From Sarocladium kiliense (taxonomy: Eukaryota; Ascomycota; Sordariomycetes; Hypocreales; Sarocladiaceae): a DNA stretch of 64,000 nt. The DNA is taken from positions 372,001 to 436,000 of the forward strand of contig JAUZTG010000004.1 of assembly GCA_030734395.1 (NCBI GenBank), given 5' to 3'. Positions 46,801 to 56,495 of this stretch are shown piece by piece. A program made the position numbers and the translations under genes. Below the pieces are notes generated by a model that saw only the letters and a list, made by a program, of their open reading frames with translations, was not told where the DNA came from and did no database searches. Within the stretch, counting starts at the first letter, position 1; each line of letters opens with the position of its first letter.

Positions 46801-49800
46801 TCAATTATAATGGAGACTATCGATGCGATCCTCGATTGCTTCCCAAAGCTGCTCAGTCGTCTCAATCCTTTCACGACTATACATATCGACATGTTTCTCA
46901 TATACCAACCATGGTGCAAAGTATGGATAAGAACCGCTGTGGTTGTCAGCGCACATAAGTGCCATGACCGCTTTCATCCCACGATAGCTCTCCAATGCAC
47001 TGCTATTTCCTAACCGCCTCCGTGCTAGGTCAAGGAGATTGGCTGCAGTGGCAGCAGCGATTGGGGTGGAATAAGACGTGCCCTTTAGCCAAACCCGGTT
47101 CCCACGCCACAGAGACTCGATCGTGATCCCTAGAGTACCCACGGGAAAGTTCTGGTGGTGGTGATCAGAAGATGCGCCTGGGTTTATTTGACCATCATAG
47201 CCATTGCCAGAGGTCGCATGGACACAGATGACCCCTTTCATCGATGCAGGAAACGCGAGACCTCGATTGAACCCCCAATTTGCGGCAGCTGCAAAGATCA
47301 GCCTTGGACGAGCTCCAGCTGTGCGACTCTTTGGATGGATTGCTTCACGTAAAGCGGTCTCAATGTCTTTATACGGGGTTTTAAAACCCAGTGACAAAGA
47401 AATGATGTCTGTGTCCTGTTCAATGGCCCAGTGAATAGCCTGCACATGATGGATCTACGGTCAGCACTAGACATCTGAAGCATTCGTGTATCACTCTTAC
47501 CTCAACGATATTCTGACGGTTCTTGGGGGTGAAGCTCTTGTCTTCTGCAACCTTGGCAATAAGAACCTCAGCAGATTTCGAGGTTCTCAAGACCAGCCTG
47601 GCAAGATGTGTACCATGGCCCCAGGTGTCTGTAAGGTCCAGTTCATCGCCGACCCAGCTACGTCCCCAGATTCTTCCGCTCGCGAACTCTGGGCATATCA
47701 GAGGGTCTTCGACATCTATGCCAGTATCGATCAGTGCAATTTTGACACGCTTAGGACTAGCGGCAGGCTGACTGATGCCAGCAAGAGGAGGAAAGTGGCG
47801 TTTGTTGAACTCTCTCATGTATCCCCAGAACTCCTCAGCCTGCTTTGCTTTCCTATCAAACATTTAGCAGCCTATGCGATACGATGAACCGGGAGCATAT
47901 ACCCTTTCTGGTGATCGTGAAGAGTATAATCTTCTGTCGTATCAAACAAAACACCAACCCCTTGCTCGTCGACATCTGTCAACGACTTTGGCCGGGAATC
48001 GAGTGGATTATCAGGGTCCTCGGGATCTGCAACTGACTCGTCGGCAGCATCGAGCCACCCGCTGATGATGAGAGGTATTTGGGTTTGGACCGGTGTAGGC
48101 TTCAGAACGATTTCAGCTTCAAGCTTGGAGTTGTGCTCCGGGCGAGTCCCCTGTGGCTCGGGTGTTGGGACTCGCTCGTCGAGAGAAGTGCGAGCTGTTG
48201 AACTCGTCTGACTTGGCTCAAAGAGACTGCCACCCAGGGCGGAAGCAGGATTCCCAGGATCGATTCTCAACCAGAAGGCTGGCCCAGGGGTCTCTGAACC
48301 AGGATGTGACCAATTCGGCGTCCACCAACCTTGATTGTGTACGTCCTTGCTGGGCTGAAGGGCTTCTGTTGCGTGGTCTTCAAGCTTCTTAACCACACCG
48401 CGAACATAGCGCCGATCCCACTCGGACCACTGGCCCGGCACTTCAGAGATCTCTCCCTCGTCTAACCTCAGTTGTCGTTCCACATGGTAGCGGAGACATG
48501 CATCGATAGCATCGCCGTAGTCCAGATCCCACTTATACTCCTCGTATATGTCCAAGAGAAGCAGGTGCAGCGTTTCCTCTTCATCCCCGTCAAGCGCAGC
48601 CTCGATGCGACCATTTAAGTCAGTCCCCAGATCAATTTCCAGCAATAGCTTAGCGAGGAACAACAATATAGGTGGATCATCCAAGTGCGGTGCCCAGCGA
48701 TCCAAGTCCTCCAAAGGAGGTCCCTCATTGGAGCACGTAACATATGGTCCAAATGGCGTATTCGATCTCGTCTGGTCGAGCTTCTCCTTGAGGAAGAAGA
48801 GGTTCTTGGAGCACCAGCCTTTTCCAACCCACTCCGAGCCTAAGAGATATGAGAAGGCGCGCACAATATCCTGTGCAAGGCTCCTCTTCTCAGCCCTACT
48901 GAACCGATCCGACACAACATTATTCAGGTTCAGAGGCTTGAAAACGTCGCGTGAGATTAGAGCATGCAATGAACAGCTTGGTGTATCCCGGCCGTGTCGG
49001 GCACGGGGAGCACCTTGCGTGACATTGCGCAGCTCTTTCCCTGTGGCATGGAGCGTAATGCATTGCTGCTTCTTCTCTTTGATGAGGGTACAGAGATCTG
49101 TCACATTCCGCGCAACGAACTGTGCTTGGACTTTGAGGCTTCATCGACGTCAGCTCTGCATGGATTAGAAGACGAAGGGGTGAACCTACGTAGGACAGCA
49201 GCATTGTATCTCGCGCCAGACCGTATGCTTAGGACACGAGGAGATAAGCAGGTCTAACAATGGCCTTGACTCAAGTGTATCGCCCTCAGCGTGCTGACTT
49301 CGAAGATACAGCATGGCTGTGTGCGATGTCGCACAGCGGCCTAAGCGATTGAAGACAGTATTGAACGTGGCGGATGCATATTGTCTGACTGCGTTATCGC
49401 GTACGCCAGAGACCACAATCTCCGGCTTCTTTGTCGGGGGTGACGTGATGAAACGATTCGTACTGTATGATGGTAAGGAGTCAAGTAATGCATTGACGTC
49501 CTCTACTGTCCTGAGATGTCGTGCAAGATCATGGTCACTTGGTAGACTGAACGCCGGTCCAAAGGGACCTCTGATGAGGTTGAAGGGCGACTTTGTATCC
49601 TCTAAGTGATCTAGAAGATACCATATTTGATCGTAGGAAGTGGTATTATTGCTAAAAATGTGCTGGAACCGGTCACCGTGCTTCTGTACAGGTGCAGTCC
49701 AAGCCAAAGTGTCGAGGAGGACCAGGAGTTCAGCGAGCTTCAAGCGGAAATGCTCCAGATGAGCTGAGTCGATGGTCGAACTGAGAAGATGCGGTCGCGT

Positions 49801-49989
49801 AAAGACTCTAGTAAGTTCGTACTCGAAAGCATTGCGAGCATTTTCGTTTAGAATCGCATCCTCATCTAGAACGGAACCCGTACCGGCAGTGAAGCCGCCT
49901 CCGCCGTCACCAAAACTAGAGAGCGTGAAGATGAGATAACCGCGGAGCGCAAGGATAGCCTGCCACTCGAGAATCTCGTTCAGTGACAT
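46801..49989 (-). CDS. Large protein with C-terminal subtilisin-like (S8) protease, HET-Q2-like candidate
   Basis: Four exons: 49989..49190, 49138..47903, 47852..47501, 47439..46801; 1008 aa. The first about 670 residues resemble the fungal DUF7580-type regulatory region found in NLR-like and incompatibility proteins (for example LLDLLISSCPKHTVWREIQC, then RAEKRSLAQDIVRAFSYLLGSEW). The C-terminus is a complete S8 protease: D721 (ALIDTGID), H758 (WGHGTHLA), oxyanion N850 (AAANWG) and S918 (KGTSYSTP). No signal peptide, so it should act inside the cell. In Podospora, the S8 protease HET-Q2 cleaves the gasdermin HET-Q1; here a gasdermin-like gene lies divergently 534 bases away. The junction of exons 2 and 3 uses a 50-nt intron (gtatat...atag). 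The junction of exons 1 and 2 is the least certain. Activity is inferred from intact residues. Confidence 0.82.
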
Positions 49990-50523
49990 ATCTCGAGTGG
50001 CGGAGGATTCTCGTCAACCGATCGAGTTTGCCGCTCGTGTCGCGCGCGCACCTCTCTCGATCTCGACGGAGGCTCAAGCGCCCTGGAAGAGGGTGGGTTG
50101 AGGTCTCAGGCGAGGGGGTCGCTACAGAATACCGATCGTCCAAATAGATGCTACCGTGGATTGGTCGATATGGCCCTCGTGCCAGTGACCAGTGCTTGAG
50201 TTTCGGTAGACGCCTGCACCATTGAAGCGGTGGCTGACAACGCCAATCAGCCATTCGCCCATCCCCCGCTTTCAGCTCTCTCGGGGAGCCTGATGTGACT
50301 TCTGGGCTCATGAGGCAATACTGCTGTTTCGAAGCTGGCCAGAGAGAGACAGCCGGCTTGCTATCGTCCTCTATCATGTCCCTATAGTCCTAGGAGGTTT
50401 TACTCAAGCATATCCTCTTACAGCATCCGTGGACCTCGCTAGCGGCCCGGGCCGTCTAGTACGACTTCAGCAAGTCAAGTCAAGTCCAGGCGTGACAATT
50501 GACTGCGTTGGCTACAGTTCGCC
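49990..50523. promoter_or_regulatory. Divergent promoter of the protease and gasdermin-like genes
   Basis: 534 bases separate the two divergent ATGs. An open frame (49916-50377, minus) overlaps it but has no protein-like pattern. Near the gasdermin start there is a CAAGT repeat (agtcaagtcaagtccagg, about 50473-50490). A shared control region would let the pair be expressed together; no specific site can be named. Confidence 0.45.
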
Positions 50524-51357
50524 ATGTCACACGCGAACAAAGCGGCTTCGTCCTTTTTCATCGTGCCGAGCGAGAAGAGAGACTACAAATCGTCAATCAA
50601 ACTCGGCAATGTCCTCTACAACTTACAACAGCCGCATCTTGTGCTCTTCCGGCCTGACAAGGCAGCTCCTGCACCACTGCTAGTTGAGGACATCGCCGAC
50701 CCGAAAACACTCAACAATTATGTCATTGGGAAAGATGATTCGAGCAACACCAAGGTCGGCCTGTTTGCGAAAATCCTGGAGTTCTTTGGCGCGGGTGGTG
50801 AACTGTCACATCAGTCGGACAAGGATGCATCGGAGAGGTACACTGTCAAAAGCATCACATTCGAGCTGCTGGATCCCTCCCCTGCGTTTCATGAAGTCCT
50901 CAAGGGTCAGCCTGCTATAATAAGCCATCTGGAAGACGGATCTCCGCCTCATGCATTCTTGGTCACGGGAGTGGTGTCCGCAACTGGAGTTGTATTTGAG
51001 TCGACGTCTACCACGGACAGGGCGAACGAAGCAAGTCTCGGCGTGAATGTGCACGGAGCTCCCTTAGGATTTATGGGCAGACGATCGAAGAAACGCAAGC
51101 TCAGGATCGAGTGGGAGGATCCTGGTCCAACTGTCCTGGCTTACAAGGTCCAAAAGCTGAGACTCAAAGAAGGTCAGCTCACGGCGGAGGATGAGAAGAA
51201 AGGAGCCTTCTTTGGAGACGATGATGAAGAGCCAACGAGGCCAGAGCTTGAGTATAGCGACACTTTGGATCAACGGGACGTGGAAGGACTGGAGAACGAG
51301 GTTGGTGAGGACGAGCTTGTTGGTGGAGGCTTTAGTCTCTATGTTCCAGACGAGTAG
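50524..51357 (+). CDS. Gasdermin-like pore-forming cell-death protein (HET-Q1/RCD-1 type candidate)
   Basis: Intronless, 277 aa. The N-terminus FFIVPSEKRDYKSSIKLGNV (residues 11-30) matches my memory of the fungal gasdermin-family start (hydrophobic-VP, K/R-rich, DYK, IKLGN). Further fold-like segments are ITFELLDPSP (111-120) and PHAFLVTGVVSATGVVF (142-158). A basic patch (RRSKKRKL, 186-193) precedes a strongly acidic C-terminal tail (residues 221-277, about 21 Asp/Glu against 4 Lys/Arg). The short tail fits the fungal type, in which a small C-terminal piece is removed by a protease to free the membrane-permeabilising part. A hydrophobic spot, GAFFGDDDEE at 227-236, is a plausible cut site. 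The size is close to HET-Q1 and it sits next to an S8 protease, as het-Q1/het-Q2 do. No database check was possible; context raises my confidence. Confidence 0.75.
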   Translation: MSHANKAASSFFIVPSEKRDYKSSIKLGNVLYNLQQPHLVLFRPDKAAPAPLLVEDIADPKTLNNYVIGKDDSSNTKVGLFAKILEFFGAGGELSHQSDKDASERYTVKSITFELLDPSPAFHEVLKGQPAIISHLEDGSPPHAFLVTGVVSATGVVFESTSTTDRANEASLGVNVHGAPLGFMGRRSKKRKLRIEWEDPGPTVLAYKVQKLRLKEGQLTAEDEKKGAFFGDDDEEPTRPELEYSDTLDQRDVEGLENEVGEDELVGGGFSLYVPDE

Positions 51358-51849
51358 ACGGACGTCAACAAAGATTGGCCCCTTGTTAGACTGGGGGACG
51401 TCTCGAAATTACATTCTATGGAGAATTTGATGGGTATGGAAACAAAAGCGGAGCAAGGCAAGACAAGACAGAGAGCATCTTCACGGCATTCGATTCAGAC
51501 TCACATGTCCACGGTGACCGTACAATACGGGTACCCCGCCATCTCCCACCGTCTAGAACGGTCCACCTCACCACAGCTCCATCATGCCGCCACCATCATC
51601 GACCATCCTCCATCACCACCACCTCCTTCTCCCCCTCCTAGCCAAACTCAATTGTCAAACCACCAGAAGCCCTGCAGAACCCCTTCTAGCTCAAACCAGC
51701 ACCCCTCTCACATGACCCCATTCCATCGCGGCCTGTCATCACTCCGCAAGCCGACGACCTCGAAGCTCATCACGAACTTCACCTACACCACCACCTCCTC
51801 CATCCACCTCCATCTCCAACACCGTCACTTCACCTCCTCAATCGCCACC
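51358..51849. other. Short intergenic region and leader of the aminopeptidase gene
   Basis: 492 bases between two plus-strand genes. It contains an in-frame upstream extension of the aminopeptidase frame (see the alternative start) and a CT/CCACC-rich leader. Confidence 0.5.
51712..51849 (+). other. Possible N-terminal mitochondrial presequence extension of the aminopeptidase
   Basis: ATG at 51712 is in frame with the main start at 51850 and adds 46 residues. The extension has Arg/Lys/His and many Ser/Thr/Leu but no Asp or Glu, and ends in RHFTSSIAT, like a matrix-targeting presequence with a cleavage site. Use of both starts would give cytosolic and mitochondrial forms. Confidence 0.45.
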
Positions 51850-53441
51850 ATGGCTCCCAACAAGACCGCCCTCGACTTTGTCGATTTTGTCAACGCCTCT
51901 CCAACTCGTAAGCAACCCACCCACAAATAAACCCTCCGATTGCAACCACCCACCCATCTCTTCGCACCTCTGCTAACACCTCTCCCTTCCTCATCCTAGC
52001 CTACCACGCCGTCGCCTCCGCCGCCGCACGCCTCGAGAAAGCCGGCTACACTCTCATTCGCGAGCGCGACTCCTGGGCGTCTACCCTCCGCCCCGGCGGC
52101 AAATACTATCTCACCCGTAACGGCTCCTCCATCGTCGCATTCGCCGTTGGCAAGAACTGGCGACCGGGCAACGCCATCGCCATTGTTGGCGCACACACCG
52201 ACTCTCCCTGTCTGCGCGTCAAGCCCGTGTCCAAGAAGACCAATGTCGGCTTCCTGCAGGTCGGTGTTGAGACATACGGCGGTGGTATCTGGCACTCGTG
52301 GTTCGATCGCGATCTGAGCATTGCAGGACGAGTTCTTGTCCGGGAGAAGGGCAATGTTGTCCCCAAGCTCGTCAAGGTCGATAAACCGCTCCTCAGGATC
52401 CCGACTCTCGCAATCCACCTCCACCGCCAGAGCAACTTCGATCCCAACAAAGAAACCGAACTCTTCCCGATCGCTGGTCTCGCCGCCGCCCAACTCAACA
52501 AGGGCGCAACCGAAGGCAAGGAAGACGACACGAAGAAGTCCGACGAAGACGATGAGAACTTCCAGCCACTCGACTCCATGGACCAGCGTCACCACGCCCC
52601 AATTCTAGATGTCGTCGCCTCCGAAGCTGGCGTCCCCCCCTCGGCCATCGTCGACTTCGAACTCGTCCTATACGACACTCAGAAGTCCTGCATCGGCGGT
52701 CTCAGCGACGAATTCGTCTTCTCCCCGCGTCTCGACAACCTCGGCATGACATACTGCTCCATCATGGGCCTCATCTCCTCCACATCCTCTTCCTCCGCCC
52801 TCGACGGCGACTCCACCATCCGCATGGCCGTCTGCTTCGACCACGAAGAAATCGGCTCCCAATCCGCCCAAGGCGCCCACTCCAACCTCCTCCCCTCCGT
52901 CCTCCGCCGACTCTCCGTTCTCGCCCCCGCAAGCCGAGACTCGACCTCCAGCGACCGCAGTTACGAGCACGTCGACCTTTCGGAAGAGTCCGCAGCTGCA
53001 TCCACCGCCTACGAGCAAACCCTCTCCAAATCCTTCCTCATCTCCGCCGACATGGCTCACTCCGTCCACCCCAACTACGCCGGCAAATACGAATCCTCCC
53101 ACCAGCCCGCCATCAACGGCGGCACGGTCATCAAAATCAACGCCAACCAGCGCTACGCCACAAACTCCCCCGGCATCGTCCTCCTCCAGGAATGCGCTCG
53201 TGCTGCGTCCGTCCCGCTCCAGCTTTTCGTCGTTCGCAACGACAGTCCCTGCGGTAGCACCATCGGTCCCGGCCTTGCCGCCAGTCTTGGCATGAGGACT
53301 TTGGATCTGGGTAACCCGCAGCTGAGCATGCATAGCATTCGCGAGACTGGAGGCACGGAGGACGTGGGCTATGCTGTAAAGCTGTTCAGCGAGTTCTATG
53401 ATAGCTATGGTGAGATGGAACCTAGGATTTTGATCGACTGA
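51850..53441 (+). CDS. APE4: Aspartyl aminopeptidase, M18 family (Ape4/DNPEP)
   Basis: Two exons: 51850..51907 and 52000..53441; 499 aa. The start is in a strong ccaccATGG context. M18 metal and active-site motifs are all visible: GAHTDSP near residue 90, FDHEEIGSQSAQGA in the middle, SADMAHSVHPNY and RNDSPCGSTIGP near the end. These bind two zinc ions and catalyse removal of N-terminal Asp/Glu from peptides. The yeast relative Ape4 is cytosolic and is carried to the vacuole by the Cvt pathway. An acidic insert (GKEDDTKKSDEDDE, about residue 225) is common in fungal members. The protein is a housekeeping peptidase; its place next to the gasdermin gene is probably chance. An upstream in-frame ATG could add a mitochondrial presequence. 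Confidence 0.95.
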
Positions 53442-53911
53442 GGGTGTACATACATAGCAAACCCCTTCGTTGAATCTCTTGGCAATTACGAGACAGGTGA
53501 CTATAGTTCTATAATGAGCCAGGGGCTAGTATGCACGTTGAGCCAGAAAGTCCATTTGTATCCAAAGCATCAAAATCGATGGATCTCAAATTAGACTGGC
53601 AACACAAGACGCCGATCAGTTGCGTGCTACCTCTGTGCCGCTAATAACTTCTATCTAGTCATATTGTCGAAACCGCTCAAACAATACTACTGTAATTCAA
53701 TCTGCATCCTCCACCTTCTGTCTCATGTATCCAAGTCAAGCATGGCAGACTACTCATATCTTCGTGGCTCGTTGATCCTCGCTTGATCCTTGTGGTCAGC
53801 AAGATCGATCGACGTGAGCCCAATAATGCTGCCACAGCCGAGTGGCGATCTGCATCTAGCAATTGGGGCTCAAGAAGCTGAACGGGCCGGAGGATCGTGA
53901 CGCCTTTGGAA
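53442..53911. other. Intergenic between convergent genes
   Basis: 3' UTR regions of the aminopeptidase (+) and the unrecognised minus-strand gene. Nothing else seen. Confidence 0.5.
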
Positions 53912-55095
53912 TCACTGAGGGGGTCGACGAACCTGGCCAGCTTGAATGCTTAAGATCGCCTGGGAGATGAGAGTTTGCTGATCATCCGAGGCCTCCTTGT
54001 AGGCCTCCATCACTTTTGACAGAGGAAGCGCCTCTGTGTGGGGCATTGCAACTGACCGAGTAGCCGCGGTTGTCTGATAAGCTTGAGGCGCAAGATGAGG
54101 GTTCTCGCGCCAGATGATCTCGAGATGCTTGCAAGGCCGACTCGCGAAGAGCTCGCAGTCGTAGGCGCAGGGGTAGCAGCCATCACCCATATCCCGTCGC
54201 TCAATGCCTGCCTCCATGGCGTCTTTCAGAAGTTTGATCTGAGAAGGATCGGTTTCAATGATCTAGTATCAGTGAGATTAGCGACCATGTTTCTGAAACG
54301 ATAATCACACAGGGGCCTTTGGATTCTCCATCGGACGACAATGAGTAGCAACTGTAACGGATGGATGGCTGGGCTATGAGAGGCGGATGAGGAAACTGGA
54401 GAAAGGGTCACTCACATATTTCCAGGGCATCTTCTCGCAGCTGCTGCTCATAGGTCGCCCAATCCACAGTGCGACCTTGAATCTTGTACTCGAACTCATC
54501 GGGAACTTCTCCAGCCTGTGGAATAATACGAGGGATCACAGGTTGAAGATTTCGATCATCTCGTGTGAAGATGTTATCCTCGAAAGGAGGTGGGCGATGC
54601 TCAAAGCGCTTGACAGGGAAGCGCTTTGGGGGCGAGCGAAAAGGTGAAGGAGAAGTCTTCTTGCCAGTTTTCTGGTCCACGGCGTCATCCAGCTCACAGC
54701 CTGAGTCAACCCTATCTTCGAAGGAGCGCTTCTTCTCTGCGCTGAGCAAGCCCTCGACTTTTATGCAAGAGGCCGGAGCCGAGGCCTGTGCCATGGCAGT
54801 AGGACCGGAGCCGCTTCCACCGGCTTTGGGGTCTGAAAGAAGCCCCAGCTCTGGCGACTGGCTCAACTTGGCCTGGAACTGTCAGTCAACTGAATTCCGG
54901 CGGAGAGTGCTTTGTGATTATCCACAAACTCACCATGAACTCATCTTCTGTCGCCATTGGGCTTGTCTTGTTGCTGGACTCGCCATTGTCGGACTGGGCA
55001 TTGTCCTCCCTTAAGAGATTGAATGGAGAGCTTCTCTCGTCAGTTGTTTCGCGGCGCTGTGCCATGTTTGCGATGTTTTGCTCTGTCAGCTGCAT
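53912..55095 (-). CDS. Unrecognised four-exon protein with acidic N-terminus and a small Cys cluster
   Basis: Exons: 55095..54934, 54878..54416, 54351..54311, 54262..53912; 338 aa. Exon 3 is a 41-nt microexon, chosen because it alone brings exons 2 and 4 into phase and gives a smooth helical sequence (ALEIFATHCRPMENPKAP). The N-terminal 100 residues are acidic and disordered (SDNGESSNKTSPMATEDEFM). The middle holds a conserved-looking block (DEFEYKIQGRTVDWATYEQQL). The last exon has a Cys cluster (GCYPCAYDCELF, then RPCKHLEIIW), perhaps metal-binding, and an amphipathic helix at the end. I do not recognise the family. The start could also be the Met at residue 11 (MAQRR). Function unknown. 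Confidence 0.68.
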
Positions 55096-56495
55096 TGCGA
55101 CAGTTGTTGATGGAGGGCAGGGGAGTGCAAAAGGCTGAAGTGAGAGTGAGCCGTCAACGAAGGAAGTTGGAGGCCTTTTATAGTGTTGATAAGATGAGTG
55201 CTGTTGGATCCAATAAACGAGTGTCAAGGAATATACGCCAAGAGTCAGCAACACGATGTCCCGTCTTGGAAGAGAAGTGATCCGGTCTTTGTGATACTGG
55301 AAGAGTGAGGTCCAGGACGGGTAGCGACTGTTTACAATGTCGTGGGTAGCGAGTCACAAAGTCAACAAACCTACAAATCTTATTCGAGCCAATTCGAGTG
55401 GGAGGGCACCTGCCATCCGTTGCGATCATGTGGGCATGCAGGCAGGCAATGGCACTGCCCACCTTGACACGCTGATGAAGGGCGGGCGAAGCTTAGTGAT
55501 CAACAATCGGCGGCTCTACGGCCTGCAGGCCGTCCAGAAGCAGCGGAAGGGCGTGGAAACAAGCTTGTGGCTGTGAACTGACTATGATGGTAGGCTTAAA
55601 GCATCTGTGTCTGAAGAAAAGTTACCTGAAGCTCGCTCCCAGTAACCTCGCTCACTGTTCCACGGCCAACTGTCACCACCACCACCACCCTCCGTGCCTT
55701 CCCTTCCAGGTAGTCGCAGAAAAGTGGGGAGCGTGAGTGCGACAACACCTTCTTGTCGCACTCTTGGCGCACCTCAATGGAAAGGAGTGGGGGTTGCGCC
55801 CCACTTCTCCCCGTCCCGAAAGTCGGGTCCGGCTCTGACTAAAGAGGTCTAGTGCGGTTCTGACCTTGGAGGCTATGATTGAGCCGACTTTCCAAGTGCA
55901 TCCCGTTACGTAGGTATGCTGTCGTGTCGACCACGAGCAGGCTCTGGTGAGGATTGATGAACGAGCCAGTCAACATCTCCTTAAGCATCGATCAAATGCA
56001 CCATATTATATCAGCTTGCCTTTTCTCTTGACCATCCTCTTCAATCTACTGCTGTGGACTCTGTTATCGCTCATCCAGCCGGGCTACAAATCAATGATCA
56101 GTCCATGAACGCAAATATCATCATCATTAGCCGGGTATCAACACGGGCCTGCCTAAAACTCCCCAGAACTAGAGCCAGCACAACTGGTTAGTGACCACAC
56201 GTCCCGATGAACCTATCTTGCAATGAGAAACCACCTCCTGGCTGACCGACCCCTTTTGCCATGACGTCGCACCACTAGTTCCCTCACATATTATGCTCCC
56301 TCCGATCCTTTTTCCCCATTCCTCTGAAAGTCCCTTCTCCGTAACCAGAAACAAAAAATGCCAAGGGGGTATAGCAAGAAATAAAACAGTGCATGTGAAC
56401 ATCAAGTGCCACGTACGCCTAGGCGCCCGTGCTCAAGCTGCCTTTATTTTTTCCGGTCCTGATCCAAAGTTCCAACTTTTCTCTCCTTCGCGCAA
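55096..56495. other. 1.4 kb intergenic region
   Basis: Promoter of the minus-strand hypothetical gene, then the 3' UTR of the Med15 gene (about 56000-56495). A short CAC repeat is at 55674-55690. No gene seen. Confidence 0.5.

Noticed and set aside
42608..49989. One giant fusion of the S8 and phosphorylase-fold genes
   Set aside because: The S8 frame ends in a clear stop (HYN then TGA at 46801) and a new ATG with an MIT-like start follows 370 bases later, so two genes are more likely.
52668..53333. 221-codon antisense frame in the aminopeptidase gene
   Set aside because: Gly/Val-rich mirror of a C-ending-codon-biased gene; the plus frame has all M18 motifs.
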